Shown here: positions 37,193 through 50,549 of the stretch, piece by piece
Numbering within the stretch: position 1 is the first letter of the stretch
Layout: every line of letters begins with the position of its first letter
From: Membranipora membranacea
Lineage: Eukaryota > Bryozoa > Gymnolaemata > Cheilostomatida > Membraniporidae
Direction of reading: 5' to 3'
Assembly: GCA_914767715.1 (NCBI GenBank)
Contig: OU612074.1
Location: 5,037,501-5,101,500 of the forward strand
DNA length: 64,000 nt
Made by a program: the position numbers and the translations under genes
The notes under the pieces: model-generated
Database searches by the model: none
What the model was told of the DNA's origin: nothing
What the model saw: only the letters and a program-made list of their open reading frames with translations

Positions 37193-37198
37193 AATAAA
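37193..37198 (+). terminator. G5 polyadenylation signal
   Basis: AATAAA in the GGCTTATGAAATAAACC context. The 3' UTR exon begins at 36912 after TTTTTCCCTAG. Confidence 0.7.
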
Positions 37199-37219
37199 CC
37201 TATCTCAATTCAATTTATT

Positions 37220-40200
37220 GGCATGTGTAACGTCACCTCATTGTTGGCTTAGTTAAAACAGTCAACACCTCGAAAATGTCTTCTGTCCTTAGTTTTGACA
37301 TAGATTATACTTGCAACTTGTAGAGAAAAAAAACAATTTACCGTAACATAGTATGTGGAAGCTTCAGTGATGATTAAAATACATTGTGACGTTTTAAAAT
37401 ATATCAATGCTGGGAATAAATTATCATGGAGTTGCAGATTAATGGTAGAGTTGGGAGGGGATGCTATTTTGAGAAGTTTAGAAGCATGTCTGATGTCATT
37501 ATGAAATAAAGCTGGTTTGATGAGCATCAATTTCATAGGATTTAGTCTTAGGATTAAGATCAAAGTAGCTTGAGAGTTCGGGCTGAACATGAGCACAGAA
37601 TGGCTTGAGTGCCAGTCTGATCATTAAATGGCTGTTGCTAATGTGATGAACCTGAGAGTTTGTGTACAGTTTGTGACGATGAAATAATGTTTTCCCTAAA
37701 TTATGCTTAACAAAATGACCAAAAACATATTCAAACCCCCCCCCCCCCCCCAATAAAGTGGACTGCTCTGGGTGTTGTTATGAGTGCAAATTAGGAAAAT
37801 GATGTTCACTACAAAATCACTATGATCGAACAAAGCAACTTTGTACTTTGTGACTAAAAATATGGATAACACATTTAATATATCACTGAAAACTGTTGTG
37901 TATTATCTTAAAGTACCCTTATACCTTCTTTATATTGAGAGAAAACATAATTGGTGGAAATGCATACGCCGTCGGCCTGCAAATTTCTCAGCGTCAATCA
38001 GAGTCTGTTGATTTAAAGATCAGGTCAAATTCTAGTTTATTTCTTATTCTTCAGAAACAAGCCAATATCTTAATTAATTAATATAGGACCAAAGATATAT
38101 TAATGCAGGACCTGAAGGCACCTGATGGTGCATAGTACATGGAAGCTTGCAGTGATAGTCATAATATATCGGGACATTTTTTAAATACATCAATGTTACA
38201 CTGTTGGGAATAACTGTTCATTGAACCGCAGATTAAAAGTAAATTCGCACGGGAAAGTTTTTGAGAGGTTTTTCCTGCAAGCATGATGTTATATTGATTT
38301 AAGCTGGATTAATGAACGTCCTTCTCCTAGATTTCAAATCCAGGGATTAAGTTCAAGATTGTTTGAAAGTTTGCGGCCTGCACATGAACACATCTTTATT
38401 TGATCAGAATGGATTTCAACAATCGTAATTACAATCGAGTGGGCTAACCGTCTTGGGGTAAACTATAGTTCTACTGCTGGCTGTACAGTTTGCCAGCCTT
38501 CCAGTTCAAAATTATCAAATTGGTTAAATAATTCAGCAGCACTTATTGTCAATCGGGATGATGGTCGTTACATAGAAGCCTCAAAAACCATCGATGCAAC
38601 CTTTGACCATGCACACTGAGACTTGTTCCCACAATCTCTCACAGAGTATCGAATGCGACCCTTGCTGTAGGCAACCGATGCCTGAAGCTGTGAGCGCCTT
38701 TCTAAAGTTCTTGGTGTTTCCTGTGGGGAAAAGTATCCTCACATTTCTCATTTTGATATCCGCCACACACTCACCATGATTCCTAGCTCAGTCTCCAAGA
38801 ATAATACCTTTCTATTCAATGAACCGATAGCATGGTCCTAAGTTTTTGTTATTACAGCTGTATTTTTCATGTTTTTGAAACTAAATCATATAATAGTAAA
38901 ATAATGTTAAAAAATAGGGTAGTTTTTAGCAACTGATGTGAGCTCGGATAATATAATGCAACCATTAAGACAGACCACTGAATTCACAACCGCATTGTAC
39001 AACCAAGGGCTTTCATTTATTCTGTTTGAGAAACTTGAAAGTTAGCCCTTTTTGTTCCCAACTTTAGCAGAAGATATTGATCGAAGTAAACTGCATGGAT
39101 ACATTTGCTTTCAAATTATTACTTCAGCCTATTTCACTGAACCCATTCAATCGATCCTGTTAGATAAAACTCCTCTTATTCACCTCAAACTTTGGCAATC
39201 ATAGTTAAAACAAATTATAAAGCCACTTAAATCATGCCCTTTAAAATTGAGCATATAAAAAAGACGCTCATAATACTAGCTTCTAATGATTATCCCAGCA
39301 AAATTACTGGAAAACCTAGATCCGAGCTTTAAAAATAGCATGATCTATACTCATATAATATTATTCTGTCATAAATTATAAGTTTATTACAGCTACTGCG
39401 GCACTAAATTGTTTTGAAATGCGCCATAAGGGATCATCATAATCACCTCAAGCTTCCAGGTATTATAAAACAGCCATCTAAATATTCCTAAAATACTTCA
39501 GACTTTCTGAAGAATCTGCGCTGGAGTACACAAATTAACCATCATCTGTCTTTTTAGTATTGGCATGGGAATCCATGAACATCAACCGCTCCGTTAGTGG
39601 TTTGTTTAAACGCGTCACCGGGGTTTTGCGATGTCTCTTCCAAGTATGGCAATTCAAACATCAATAGTTGACAATTCCAATAGCAATATTTATATTGCTC
39701 ATTGATAACACATGAAATAAAAATATTCCCCTCATAAATATTCTGTGAGAATTTGAAATCATCTCGATTCAAATGGTTATGTTTTGATTCGTTCCCAGGA
39801 ATCAGATAAAGATCAAGAACAGGGGTCTGATTAATTTATATTTCGATACCCCTACGTGTTTATCGAGCGCAGTGTGACTTTTTTTCTCTTTTGTAGTGAA
39901 ACCGTCATGTCTGTTTCAATTATTTTGAATGCTGCGAAAGAATTGCTCTAGGTTAGGTAAAAAGTTCTGTCGATGCGGGCTGTGATATGTTATAGATAGA
40001 ATTCAATTGCACCGGTAAGAACAACGGTAGTTGTCAAGCAAGCTATTGATGATGTCCAAAAAGTAGTAGATAAAGTAGTTGTTAAATCTTGGTCTGTCAA
40101 ATCTGAAAATTTTGATCTGTTTTTTTTTCTTGAAATTGCAATTCATTCCTGAATTAATAATTAAGCTTGTACATGAATGTACTTTGTGGTGCAAAATGGA

Positions 40201-40670
40201 CATAATTTTCCTCCCGTGATATTTGTGATATATAATTTGTTCATAATTTGAAATTTGTTCTTTTCAATTCTTTTCAATTCAGTTCTTTAAAAAAAGACGC
40301 TCTACAAAAAGATAATATAGCTTTGCATTTGTTTCTAACTATAGGCCTAAACTATAAAATTTCTCTCGGTTAGTTCAAATAAAGCCATATCAGTGACCAG
40401 AAAAATGAGACACGGTCAACATAAGCCATCAATTATTGTTGAAAAAATCTTGCAGGAAACCCGCACCAAGGATTTTAAATTAATCTAGGATATCCTTTCA
40501 CTAATAATCTATGATGGATTGAACATTAAATTGTCCAATGCAGAATTTAATTTGTATAAATATGTCAATTGGTTTTATCATTAACATTTACACTTATTTC
40601 ACCATACCCATTGAACGTGTAAGCTATCAGTATTCAGTTTTATAACTTGTGAAGTTTGATTGCGGAAATT
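37220..40670. repeat. G5 3' flank: stacked dispersed repeats
   Basis: Collinear with 18440-21950. A 16-base C tract is at 37736-37751. A short segment present at 19285-19360 in unit 1 is missing near 38080. No gene. Confidence 0.6.
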
Positions 40671-40682
40671 TTCGTTGTTCAG

Positions 40683-40730
40683 ATCCTGTTACTGCAACTT
40701 GAGGGACCCACATCACCCTCTCGCTGTCCC
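40683..40730 (-). pseudogene. Decayed exon 3 fragment, copy C
   Basis: Unit 2 equivalent of 21961-22015. On the minus strand it ends in a GAGGGTGATG stretch followed by GGGTCCCTCAAG, weakly like the GAGGGTCGCCCAAG part of exon 3. Confidence 0.3.
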
Positions 40731-41249
40731 ATCAATTTTCAAAGCTTATTTTTGGGTTTATTAAAAATGATTGTCACAAGTACTCGGTACGCAATGTATT
40801 GGAAAGCAATATTTATATCTGAATGGTAGATTAGGATTGTTCACCATACAAACTTATTTTTTGGGATGATGACAATGCAAAGTGACACAATTTTGGCGCA
40901 TGATCACCCGGCAGTTGAATTGAGTGTTTATAGAGTAACAGCTTTAGGTGATATTGACTTTAATACAAATTCAAAGAGGTTTGATGGAGGAATGTTCTGC
41001 GATTCTGCTGCGTAATAAATTATAGCTGTCTCGATGATGTCCCATGAACTTCATCGCTACAACGCAGTTTCTAACAGCATTTTATGATGAAAACAGGAAT
41101 TGTACAAAAGAATATATACAGTTTCTCCCTGAAAGTAGAAAAAAACTCTATTTAGGCTCTCATATATATTTAATAATTTATGACTGGTTTTAATTTTGGA
41201 ATGAATTATCTCATAACCAATTAGGATAATTATTTTTTATTTCTATGTA

Positions 41250-41780
41250 AACTAGGTTTTATTGGACCGCAAAAGTTAATGGGGACCCTTATGCCTCTCT
41301 GTCCTGTGTCTTGTGGACCCTATCTATTCGTTTACCTGCAGTGACCAACTCTCCTTTGTCGAGGCCTCAATAATAAAGACTTATTTATGGACACAAATAG
41401 ACTAATACAGGAATGGCAGACTCCTAATAGTTGTTTGCGGCTTGCTTGGTTCATCAATGCTACACTGTTGGGGATTACTGATCATGGAATTGAGGATTAA
41501 TACTAAGGCGGCAAATGAAGGTTATTTTAAGATATTTCGCAACAAGCCTGATGTCATAATGATTTAAACTGGGTTTAATGACAATCCTTCTCAAAGGCTT
41601 TTAATACAGGGATCAAGATAAAGATAGCTTGAGTGTTTGCGCTGATCATGTACACATTTTGATTCAATCGAAATCCCCTAGCATTCATTAAAACCTTTTT
41701 CATTGAGGAAGCCTTTGAGCTTATGCTGCAAGTTTGATGACATAATCATTTAAACCTGGTTCAACGATCGTCCTATTCAT
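41250..41780. repeat. Inverted-repeat arm, left
   Basis: Reverse complement of about 42700-43210, with the blocks around GAGTTGGTCGCTGCAGG and GTCCCCATTAACTTTGG mirrored. The two arms enclose about 0.9 kb, part of which is inverted relative to unit 1. Confidence 0.6.
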
Positions 41781-42319
41781 TTCATGGGCTTCTAGTCCAG
41801 AATAAGATTAAGGATGCTAGAGAGTTTGTGTTGAGCGTGAGCAGAAGATTCAGATTAAACAAATGGGTTGCCAAACTTTATTTGATCAATGCGCATTGAT
41901 TTCCTCGAATTGCCGTCACAAATGCAATGATCAGTAAGTAAGCAGATTGCTTATGCCAACAAAAAATATCTCACTGGATATTGAGACATCAATAGATAAT
42001 AATTTGATGATCATAACCTCAATTGTGGACAGCCAATATCGAGGTCAGCACCTACAGATAAAAAAAGTTAGAACTGTACATTTTGTCATTCTTCTAGTGA
42101 TGATGATTGATTCTCTCCAATTTTTCAGTGACCTTCTATTCAATAGCCTGTTTTGCCAACATATCTGATATGAAGCTGCTGCAAAGTCTGCTATATAGGA
42201 TGTTGGAACTTATCTGTCAATGTGGTTTACAGACTACGGAGATGACTATACATATCTGGCTATTGACACCGACATCAACCACTCAAGAGCTAATCTTCTG
42301 CTGTCAAAATTGATTATTG

Positions 42320-42700
42320 AGTCTATCATTGACTGATCCTGTTTTGAAACATCGAAACAAACGAAATCTGACCGAGGAAGAATATACACAACTGATCATG
42401 TTTTTAAATATCATGACAAAAAAAATCTGACCAAGAAAGAAGATACACCACTGTTTGGTGTAAACATCAAATTTATATACATGTGTATATTTCTGTTCAT
42501 GGCTGGTGTGCCAGGGACAGATATTCAGAACAGCAACAGACACAGTTTTTCCTTCTCATTTTTGGTAGGGTAGATCATGCAGCTGCCCATCCCCAAACTT
42601 TATACTGACAAAACTAGTGACTACTTCAACTTCCTTTGTTTGGCTGATCAAATACCAATTTAGTTCACTGCATAACAATCATGTGCTGCAATCAATCACT
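42320..42700 (-). promoter_or_regulatory. Orphan distal upstream module, minus orientation
   Basis: 42320-42600 resembles the distal upstream DNA of G2 (12230-12520), with GACCGAGGAAGAATATACAC and GACCAAGAAAGAAGATACACC blocks. The proximal promoter and gene that should lie to its left are absent. The plus-strand frame at 42107-42313 and the minus-strand frame at 42304-42543 are not supported. Confidence 0.45.
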
Positions 42701-44459
42701 CTTTAAATGATTATGTCATCAAACTTGCAGCATAAGCTCAAAGGCTTCCTCAATGAAAAAAGTTTTAATGAATGCTAGGGGATTTGGATTGAATCAAAAT
42801 GTGTACATGATCAGGCAAACACTCAAGCTATCTTTATCTTGATCCCTGTATTAAAAGCCTATGAGAAGGACTGTCATTAAACCCACTTTAAATCATTATG
42901 ACATCAGACTTGTTGCGAAATATGTCAAAATAACCTTCATTTGCAGCCTTAGTATTAATCCTCAATTCGATGATCAATAATCCCCAACAGTGTAGCATTG
43001 ATGAACCAAGCAAGCTGCAAACAACTATAAGGAGTCTGCAATTCCTGTATTAGTCTATTTGTGTCCATAAATGATTCTTTATTATTGAGGCCTCAACAAA
43101 GGAGAGTTGGTCGCTGCAGGCAAACGAATAGATATGGTCCAAAAGACACGAGACAGAGAGGCATAAGGGTCCCCATTAACTTTGGCGGTCCAATAAAACC
43201 TAGTTTACATAGAAATAAAAAGAAAGTGTTTGGTACAAAAAAAGATTTTTTTCTGCCCTTATAACACTCTCCTCGTTTTGGCAATCGGTCCCAAGACATG
43301 ACAAATAAAGGTCAACTGAATAAGAAGTTGCCCTCCCTCAACCAGCTAAGGAAAACTTATTGGTAAGGAAGACTTAGAACTACTGTTCAAAGCCAATGAT
43401 AGGCTTTTATGGGGATGTAACAAAAATGAAAGTTGTTCTGTCGAGCAGGGCGCACCGTCTTAGGTAGGGAGGTTCATGGTGAAAGTCTTAAAAACGTTTA
43501 TATATTTTTGCCTATATATTCACTAGCTCGTACTTTAAGGTTAAAAGATCTTTATTTACGCTGGTGCAGGTCATCTCTCTCAAGCCGAACACTGCTCTGC
43601 TCTCAATTCATAAAACAAGGCAGACTAAGTGGCTGCACAATCTAGGTTAATTCAAAGTCGTTACATAATAATGTCTGCTATACATGCAAATCCACACAAT
43701 TAGCAAACACGCAAAATCAACATTATTAACTAATAAGCTCAGGTAACTCAAACAATCTGCAATCAATATACAGGGCATTAAGTGAGGTGTTTGATTCAAA
43801 TTACTGGTTGGCAACAAAAATTGTTATTAAACTACATCATCACAGCTTTTATGTTATTCACACCGTTCCTGATATCCTGTCAGCATGACAGTATTGAAAG
43901 AAAAAAGTCTGCTCAAATTCTGTGCCAGCTACTCACCCAAAACTAGCTACTATTGGCTAAGATCAAAGTGTCACTGCCAATGGCCGATTAGTGCCAGCTC
44001 AGTTGTGGCAGCTTGCTGCGCACTTATGATTAGGAGGTCCTCTATGGCCTCACCTCTAGGATGCATTCTAGTTTTCTAGAATGTATCACATTCTCAGTAT
44101 GAGGATTAGGGCAGCTTGCGTCCCTCTTTAGGGGCAGCCCAATCTTCTGTTTCTTAGCAAACAGCAAAACTAGCTACTAACCAGGTATTTGATGCATATT
44201 GAGAACATATACTGGAACTGGAACTGGAAGGAAGTATTATCATTGATTTGATAGAGGAAACCGTCTAGGAATACTTTCATACTTTCAAGGTATTACAATG
44301 GATAATATGTTGGTTCTGACATGAATTGACTGGTCAGAGTTAAGTGACCATTTGATAGAGTGTCACCTCCCTGGTAACTTAAGACTACATATTAGGAGTT
44401 ATCTCCCCTTGTAGTTGAATTCAAATTGAATGCATATTGAATTACATGTGCACAGTTAT
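42701..44459. other. Gene-free interval with inverted-repeat right arm
   Basis: 42700-43210 pairs with 41250-41780. The remainder is collinear with 23.2-24.6 kb but holds an extra segment (about 43680-43870) and a second one (about 43950-44160) not seen in unit 1. Small open frames lack support. Confidence 0.45.
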
Positions 44460-45145
44460 GTCTGTTAGATAAAGAAGATGAGTACAACCGGAATGGAGTA
44501 ACACCAAACCCATAAGAGAAATGGAACATGATAGTAGAGGCAAACAACAAGGCGGCAGTAGAAGTCCTAGGTCACAGAAAACACAAACAGTATAACAGCC
44601 CTGATATCATCCACCTATCAGAGAAGCAGAAACAACTGCACCATCAAATGAACTCAACCACAAACAAAGAGAAGAGATCAGAAGAGAAAGAGTTGGCACC
44701 ATCAGGGTACTGAGAAAGGCAGTTGTAAGGGAGGGAGAAGCAGAGTTTGAGAGGGAGATCAGCATCATCGAACAATCAAAATATGACTCGAACAGAATGA
44801 ATGAACAGAAGGCTGTGAGAAATCTGGAAAGGATGAAGAAAAAGCAACCACTGCTGATACAAACTGAAGATGGACTAACAACAGAAACAGAAGTGCAGAT
44901 AAAAGTGATTGGAGAATACTTCAGCAGCCTTTTCTCTGATGAGAACGAACCTGCCAGAGAAGAGATAACTCCTAGAGAGATGGAAAGACCTTTCACTGAC
45001 ACAGAGATCAAGAATGCGATGAAGAAGCTGAAGAATGGCAAAAGCCCCGGCAAACACCAACTTAAAGCCGAACAACTAAAACATGGACCAACAACCGCCT
45101 TCAGCATAATTGCAGACATTCTAAATGAAGCAGCAAGAACAGGCT
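44460..45145 (+). mobile_element. LINE fragment, copy 2
   Basis: Twin of 24600-25304, with the same RT N-terminal block (EIKNAMKKLKNGKSPGKHQ; the conserved Asp after SPGK is His here). A stop interrupts the first part near 44710. It ends at the same junction with the flank repeat, so it was present before the units duplicated. Confidence 0.8.
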
Positions 45146-45401
45146 CCCAACTCTACTATTAATCTGCAACTCCATGATAATTTATTCCCAGCATTGATAT
45201 ATTTTAAAACGTCACAATGTATTTTAATCATCACTGAAGATTCCACATACTATGTTATGGTAAATTGATTTTTTCTCTACAAGTTGCAAGTATAATCTAT
45301 GTCAAAATTAAGGACAGAGGAGATTTTCGAGGTGTTGACTGTTTTAAATAAGCCGACAATGAGGTGACGTTACACATGCCAATAAATTGAATTGAGATAG
45401 G

Positions 45402-45407
45402 TTTATT
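45402..45407 (-). terminator. G6 polyadenylation signal
   Basis: AATAAA on the minus strand, with a second overlapping one just downstream, as in G4. The 3' UTR exon begins at 45659. Confidence 0.65.
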
Positions 45408-45934
45408 TTATTTTATAAGCCTTTCAAAAGATTCGAACAAAGAACAAAAATGTCACTTCGAATTTAATCAGTATATAAGTCAAATTATTTGACGAAGATT
45501 GGCATCTGGATGCCATACAGCTCTTGAACTGAACTAATGGTAATCAGTATTCATAATTGTTTTTTTGATGGTTGTGGTTGTGGTGGTCTTTGTCGGTGTC
45601 TCTGTTTGTGTTTGTCTCTGTGTCTGTGCCTGTGCCTGTGTCTGCGTTAGTTACTGCACCTAGGGTAAAATAATGTCCAGAATGAGAAAGGAATAACAGT
45701 TTCATTGTAATTGACATCAGATAAAAAAACAGCTCATACAAAAAGAGAGCTTCAATCTCATTCTATAGATTCTGAACCGATCTACTTGTTCTAAGTTCAG
45801 CTCAGCTCTCAGTAGATGTCAATTTTGCGTAATACAATAGGTAATTGTAGAGATTTTTATGTGCTGCTTAAATTTCTTCTCCTGTTTGGTATTGTTTTGG
45901 TGTTGAACTATACCCTTGTTAAAAACTTACTTAT

Positions 45935-46795
45935 TTAAGCTGATTCTTCTTTCTTGCCTCTTCCGCCTGCTGGTCGACAATGGCATCTTGGGCGACCCTC
46001 TCCATCACCTCGTGGTCCTGGTTTCTCGCCCTCACCTCTCTCTCCTTGTCTCTCTCCATCTCCTCTCGGTCCTGGTCCCTTACCACCTCTTCTTGGTCCA
46101 TCTCCCTGTCCTTCACCTTCTGGTCTCTCTCCATCACCTTGTGGTCTCTCTCCATCACCACCTCTTCTTGGTCCATTTCTCTCTCCATCACCTTGTGGTC
46201 TCTCTCCATCACCACCTCGTCTTGGTCCTGGTCCCTCTCCTTCTCCTCTTGTTCCTCGTCCCTCTTCACCATCTCGTGGTTGTTGTCCTTCTCTCATTTC
46301 CCCATCCCTCATTTTTCTGCCTGTAAACCCTTGTCCACAGGGGCAACGCGTCCTTCGTTTCTCTCCACCATCTCCAGCAACATCCCCTTCAGCATCTGTA
46401 TTTTCAACTTCACTTTGTGCGATGCAGACACCTGAATGATACGAACACTTTAGTTTTATTTACTTTAAACACTGAATAAGTTCTTATGGTTACTCGCATA
46501 CTCAATGGAAATGTCTAATCATCATATCTTAAACCAGCATTTCTTTCTGTCAAGTAAATACAGGAAGGTTCTTCAGAAAGGTTCAGGTGAATCACCAATC
46601 ACCGTTGCAAGCCACTTCTTCTTATAAATTTATCATTCAGTTGCAATATTTACTTCAGATTTCGCATGCTGTTTTGTCTAGATATGTATGAAAAGTCTAG
46701 CAAAGTTCAAATGAGGTGAAGTATTTATATGACATTCTCTTTTAGTACTCACCAATAACAACTGCGAAAAGTAGAGTGATTGTGAACTTCTTCAT
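45935..46795 (-). CDS. G6: secreted Gly/Arg-rich repeat protein
   Basis: Coding exons complement 46753-46795 and 45935-46431 give 179 residues. Introns are 46801-46931, 46432-46752 and 45660-45930. The architecture is as in G4: signal peptide 1-19, Lys39-Arg40-Arg41, Cys44/Cys46, Cys164/Cys166 and the GKKEESA tail. Residue 42 is Thr where the other G3-G7 copies have Met, through one base change, so a start-codon-based search would call exon 3 too short. The repeat region has one full GGDGERPQGDGERNGPRR unit followed by a variant. Counterpart of G4; 18 residues shorter than G7, exactly one repeat unit. Confidence 0.87.
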
Positions 46796-47005
46796 GGTTA
46801 CTGCAAAAAATGAAAAATCAAAAATTACAAGAATATTTAGTCAGTAAATGTCTTCAGAATAATAAAACTCATCAGTCGATCGAATAAGTGAAGCTAAATT
46901 GAGCTATTTTGCTTGATAAATCTTGGCTTACCTTGTGAATATTCTCTCTATGTTCTGTCTGTAGCTAAGTATGAAGCTGTGTGCTGGAGTTTAATTGTGC
47001 TTGTG

Positions 47006-47400
47006 CTTTTATAGTAAATTTGTAAACCTAGTCAAGCTCATCAAATTACCATAATCCCAACATGATTGAGATTAAAGATTAACTCCACCATAAGCGGTAA
47101 AATAAAACTATTCGCACCGGCGCATTGACGTAGAGTGATGGTTACAATTGGAACCAAAATACTCAATTTGGTTATTGGCGAGCTCAGATACCAAATTGGA
47201 AAAAACATAATGAAGAGGACATGCTGTGTTAGAGGCATCTATATCTTCTTTATCAATGATAAACTCATCCTATATTCTGTTGATTCATTTTGTTTTGTCA
47301 TCCTGTTTCGATATAACGTGTTAGGAGAAAAACGTTTTGCTCTGACCAAGAAGATCCACCACTGACCGGTATATACATCATATTTATTCGTGGCTGCATA
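47006..47400 (-). promoter_or_regulatory. G6 upstream module and TATA box
   Basis: TATAAAAG at 47006-47013 (minus) and the GATA palindrome TTTATCAATGATAAA at 47249-47263. The CRE-like site, the GGTGGAGTTAATCTTTAATCT block and GTTGGGATTATGG are intact. This is the unbroken version of the G4 promoter and lacks the LINE insertion. Confidence 0.65.
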
Positions 47401-48969
47401 TTAAAAATTTATACACAATGTGCTTATAAATAGCGCTTTTCAGCATGTTCACAGGGTTGGTGTGTCAGAGACAGATATTCTGACAAAAATAGAACCAGAA
47501 AAAAACTGAACAAGGCTAATTTTGGGAAAAAATTGGTCTGATAAAACCTCCTTTGTTTGGCTGATGAGTCCTCGATATTGGCAACAAAAGCCAAAATATG
47601 TGAAGATTTCTCTGTACACTACATTGATGCATATATACATAATGCCTCTCGTGATCATGCCGGGGCATGTAGATCATTGATAAACGAGGCAAACATTACA
47701 ACAAAGGAGGTTTCTCAGCTTAGCTTAGCTTAGCTTAGTAAAGCTTACATGTGCAATCACAATGAGTTGAGGAGAATCAGACGCCCCTGTATGAACTGAT
47801 AATCACTATGAGCTAATATTGACAACAGACAGACAGGCACCACGTCATGTGATAAATAAAATGGCTTCAAAATTCCAAGTCTCAATTTTCAACTCATGCC
47901 CAAATGCTGCAAATGCGCATGATGGCATATATAAGAGACTTTTGATCAGCTACATATGTTACTTCACCCCTTCGATGCCATGGTTATCACAGTTAAAGCC
48001 TCAGAACTTCTCCCTCAATGTAATTTTTGGCTAAATACAGCTTTGCAGCTAGCACACATCACATAAATAACTGCTGCTGATTCCTAGTAGAAAAATCATT
48101 TATGGTGGCTCACTATATATTTGATGCCATGGCAATGGAGCAGGTCACTGTTTTCAGTAACATTAATCCGGATAATGATCGGTCGGTTGGTTCAATACAA
48201 AGCCATAGCAAACAAGGTCTATTGAAAAATCTATAGCCTCTTTTACACACAGCAGCCTATTTGAAAAGGTTGTTGGTCTGACCACTATATGTGGCAATCA
48301 TTTCAGCCTTCCCCTCCAATGATCTCAGACGTTTTAAAACGTGCACATCTGATCACAATGCTCAGGCCCAAAGCAAACTGGTGTGAAATCAGAATGAATA
48401 TCAGTTAATAATTTTTCTCCATCATAAGCTTTGTAACTGTTAGTTATCATAAAATTGGGATGAATCAAAATGTAATACTGGGGTGGTTCTGTCTCAATAA
48501 TCTAGTCTTGTCTGGATGGTTGATCAATAGTGGTCTTTTTTGTGTGCAGAGTTACATTTTATCCCTGACAGAATTTGTGAACTAGTTAGAGTGTTTAATG
48601 ATAGCTGTAGATACATATTCTAGATATTTTGTGTTAACAGAATGTAACTAGAAATGCCGCGATAATAAACGCCACAAAACTTCAGGGGTGTGGATGTCAT
48701 ACACTCAGGTTGTCGATTGAGTTTATGATGGATGGCCATTTGGCAATGTCATAATAAGGGCAAATTAAAATGGCTGTATTTGCTATACCACCTATGAGGT
48801 AGACATCCTGAGTAACATTGTCCTTTTATATGGCAGAACTCCCCCACCTATATTCCCAGTGCATACAGCCATTGAATAGAGTGCAACAAACAAGTAATAA
48901 TTGTTGTATATTTATGAAAGTCATATGGAAATAAGAGGTCTTCCCATTGCTCCTCCTTGCTTTTTTTAA
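47401..48969. other. G6 distal upstream flank, no gene
   Basis: Collinear with 27960-29560. The AGCTT pentamer run recurs near 47716-47745. The reading frames at 47449-47658 (minus) and 47819-48034 (plus) are matched in unit 1 only through duplication. Confidence 0.5.
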
Positions 48970-49200
48970 TCTGGTCTCTCGCACTGAGATCAAACACTCC
49001 AACTGCTCAGCCACGCTGGCCCGCTGAAGCTTGCAAAGCTCACTGCGATAAAATCCAGGTGTAAGTAGTTTTTAATAGGTAACATAACAAAACAGTTATA
49101 CCACCAAGTAGCAAGAGAGATGATATGTAAATAAAATCTTGTTGTATCAGGAATTGAACTCGGGCCTCTTGCGCAACAAGCGTGTCACAACTGTGATATA
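48970..49200 (-). mobile_element. tRNA-derived SINE pieces, copy 2
   Basis: The A-box half at 48975-49025 has lost about 22 nt around the B box compared with 29570-29645. The second piece at 49138-49200 keeps AGTTCAATTCC. Confidence 0.45.
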
Positions 49201-49779
49201 ATTTATAAAAATGATAAGTAGTAGGCCTACACATGCACCTCCTTGCCTTACAGATTTAAATTGATTATGAATGCGTAAAGTAAGCTGTTGTCTAATTTGT
49301 TTAATTTTTTTTTTCAAGCTTTCATGGCACAAATCAGGAAAAAAAGTTAAAAAGTATGATATGCCCGGGCCTTTATTTATTCTGCTTGAGAAAGTTAGCG
49401 GTTTTTGTTCTCATCTTTACAGGAAGATTAAATTAAACTGAGTAGATACATGTCCTCACAAATTATCGCTTCAGCCTATATCACAGAACTTATTGGAAGA
49501 ATCCTGTGAGATATAACGCATCCTGTTCACCTCCAACTTCATTATTATTATCTTTATTCTGACTATTGAATTTCACACTGAGTGTTAAACCTTAAAAAGT
49601 CTTTTTACATAAAAAGTGACACCTTGTTTTAAAAATCCTGTTTTAAAATCCGGTAAAAATAATTTATAAGGAGTAAAAAACCTATTCTTTGTAAGATATG
49701 ATGTCCTGATCAGCATATGTAAGCAACAATTCGTTTTTGCGTAATTCGGTTCTGCAATTGATGGCCGCCCTGGGCTTCA

Positions 49780-50530
49780 GCCGTGCAGATCATTGATATT
49801 CAGTTTGTGGTTAGGGTAGCAGCTTGTGCAATAATGCAATTTGATTTTTACTTTTCACTTCCTGCACTGCTGGTTGATATAGTCACCCAGTGGTTTGAGT
49901 TCTAAGGCAGATACTCTGTCATGGTTATCACCCGATGCTGAGCTGATCATTTTGACTGCCAATTCCTCATGCGATATGAACTGCTCTTTCTATGTTGAAC
50001 TGAGGTAAGGGTAACGTGCAGGGCAGCCATATACCAGTTCAGGTCTAATGCAGCCTGTGTAGAATCGCACTAGGAGATCTTTTTGCAACCCTGAGTTCTT
50101 GAGATTGGTGAGCACATAGGTAAGCGGTCTGACTTTTTCTCCAACCATATTGATTGTTTCTTCCGAGGAACTTGGTTTGGTACTGCGCTGCTATTTGTTC
50201 GCCGCTTAGTGTGACTGGTGGAGCAGTTGATGTATCTGATCGGGCATGCTTGTTTGTGAAATTTACGGTCACAGATTTCTTGGTATTTGCGAACATACAG
50301 TGATCAAAGCACCATTGAGCTATGTCATCAACTGCAGATTTTAGGCAGTGGGGACTCTCTAGATGCTAAGTTTGATGCCAAATCAAGGTGAGGTCATCTG
50401 CATTTGTTATCATATAACAGGGTAGTTTGAAGGTGTCCACATAAGAGAAGCCAAAACATTGGTCCCAGCAATGTTCCCTAGGGTGTGCAATTTGCAACAT
50501 ACTGGCTGTCACTGCATTGTCACTGTGGTA
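49780..50530 (-). mobile_element. LINE reverse-transcriptase fragment, copy 2
   Basis: Twin of 31400-32140. The palm motif at 50393-50404 reads NADD where copy 1 reads YADD, and the GTLLGPMFW block is again preceded by TAG. Frames at 50045-50296 and 50366-50572 are parts of this dead element. Confidence 0.8.
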
Positions 50531-50549
50531 AAAAGAAATACTATCCCAG

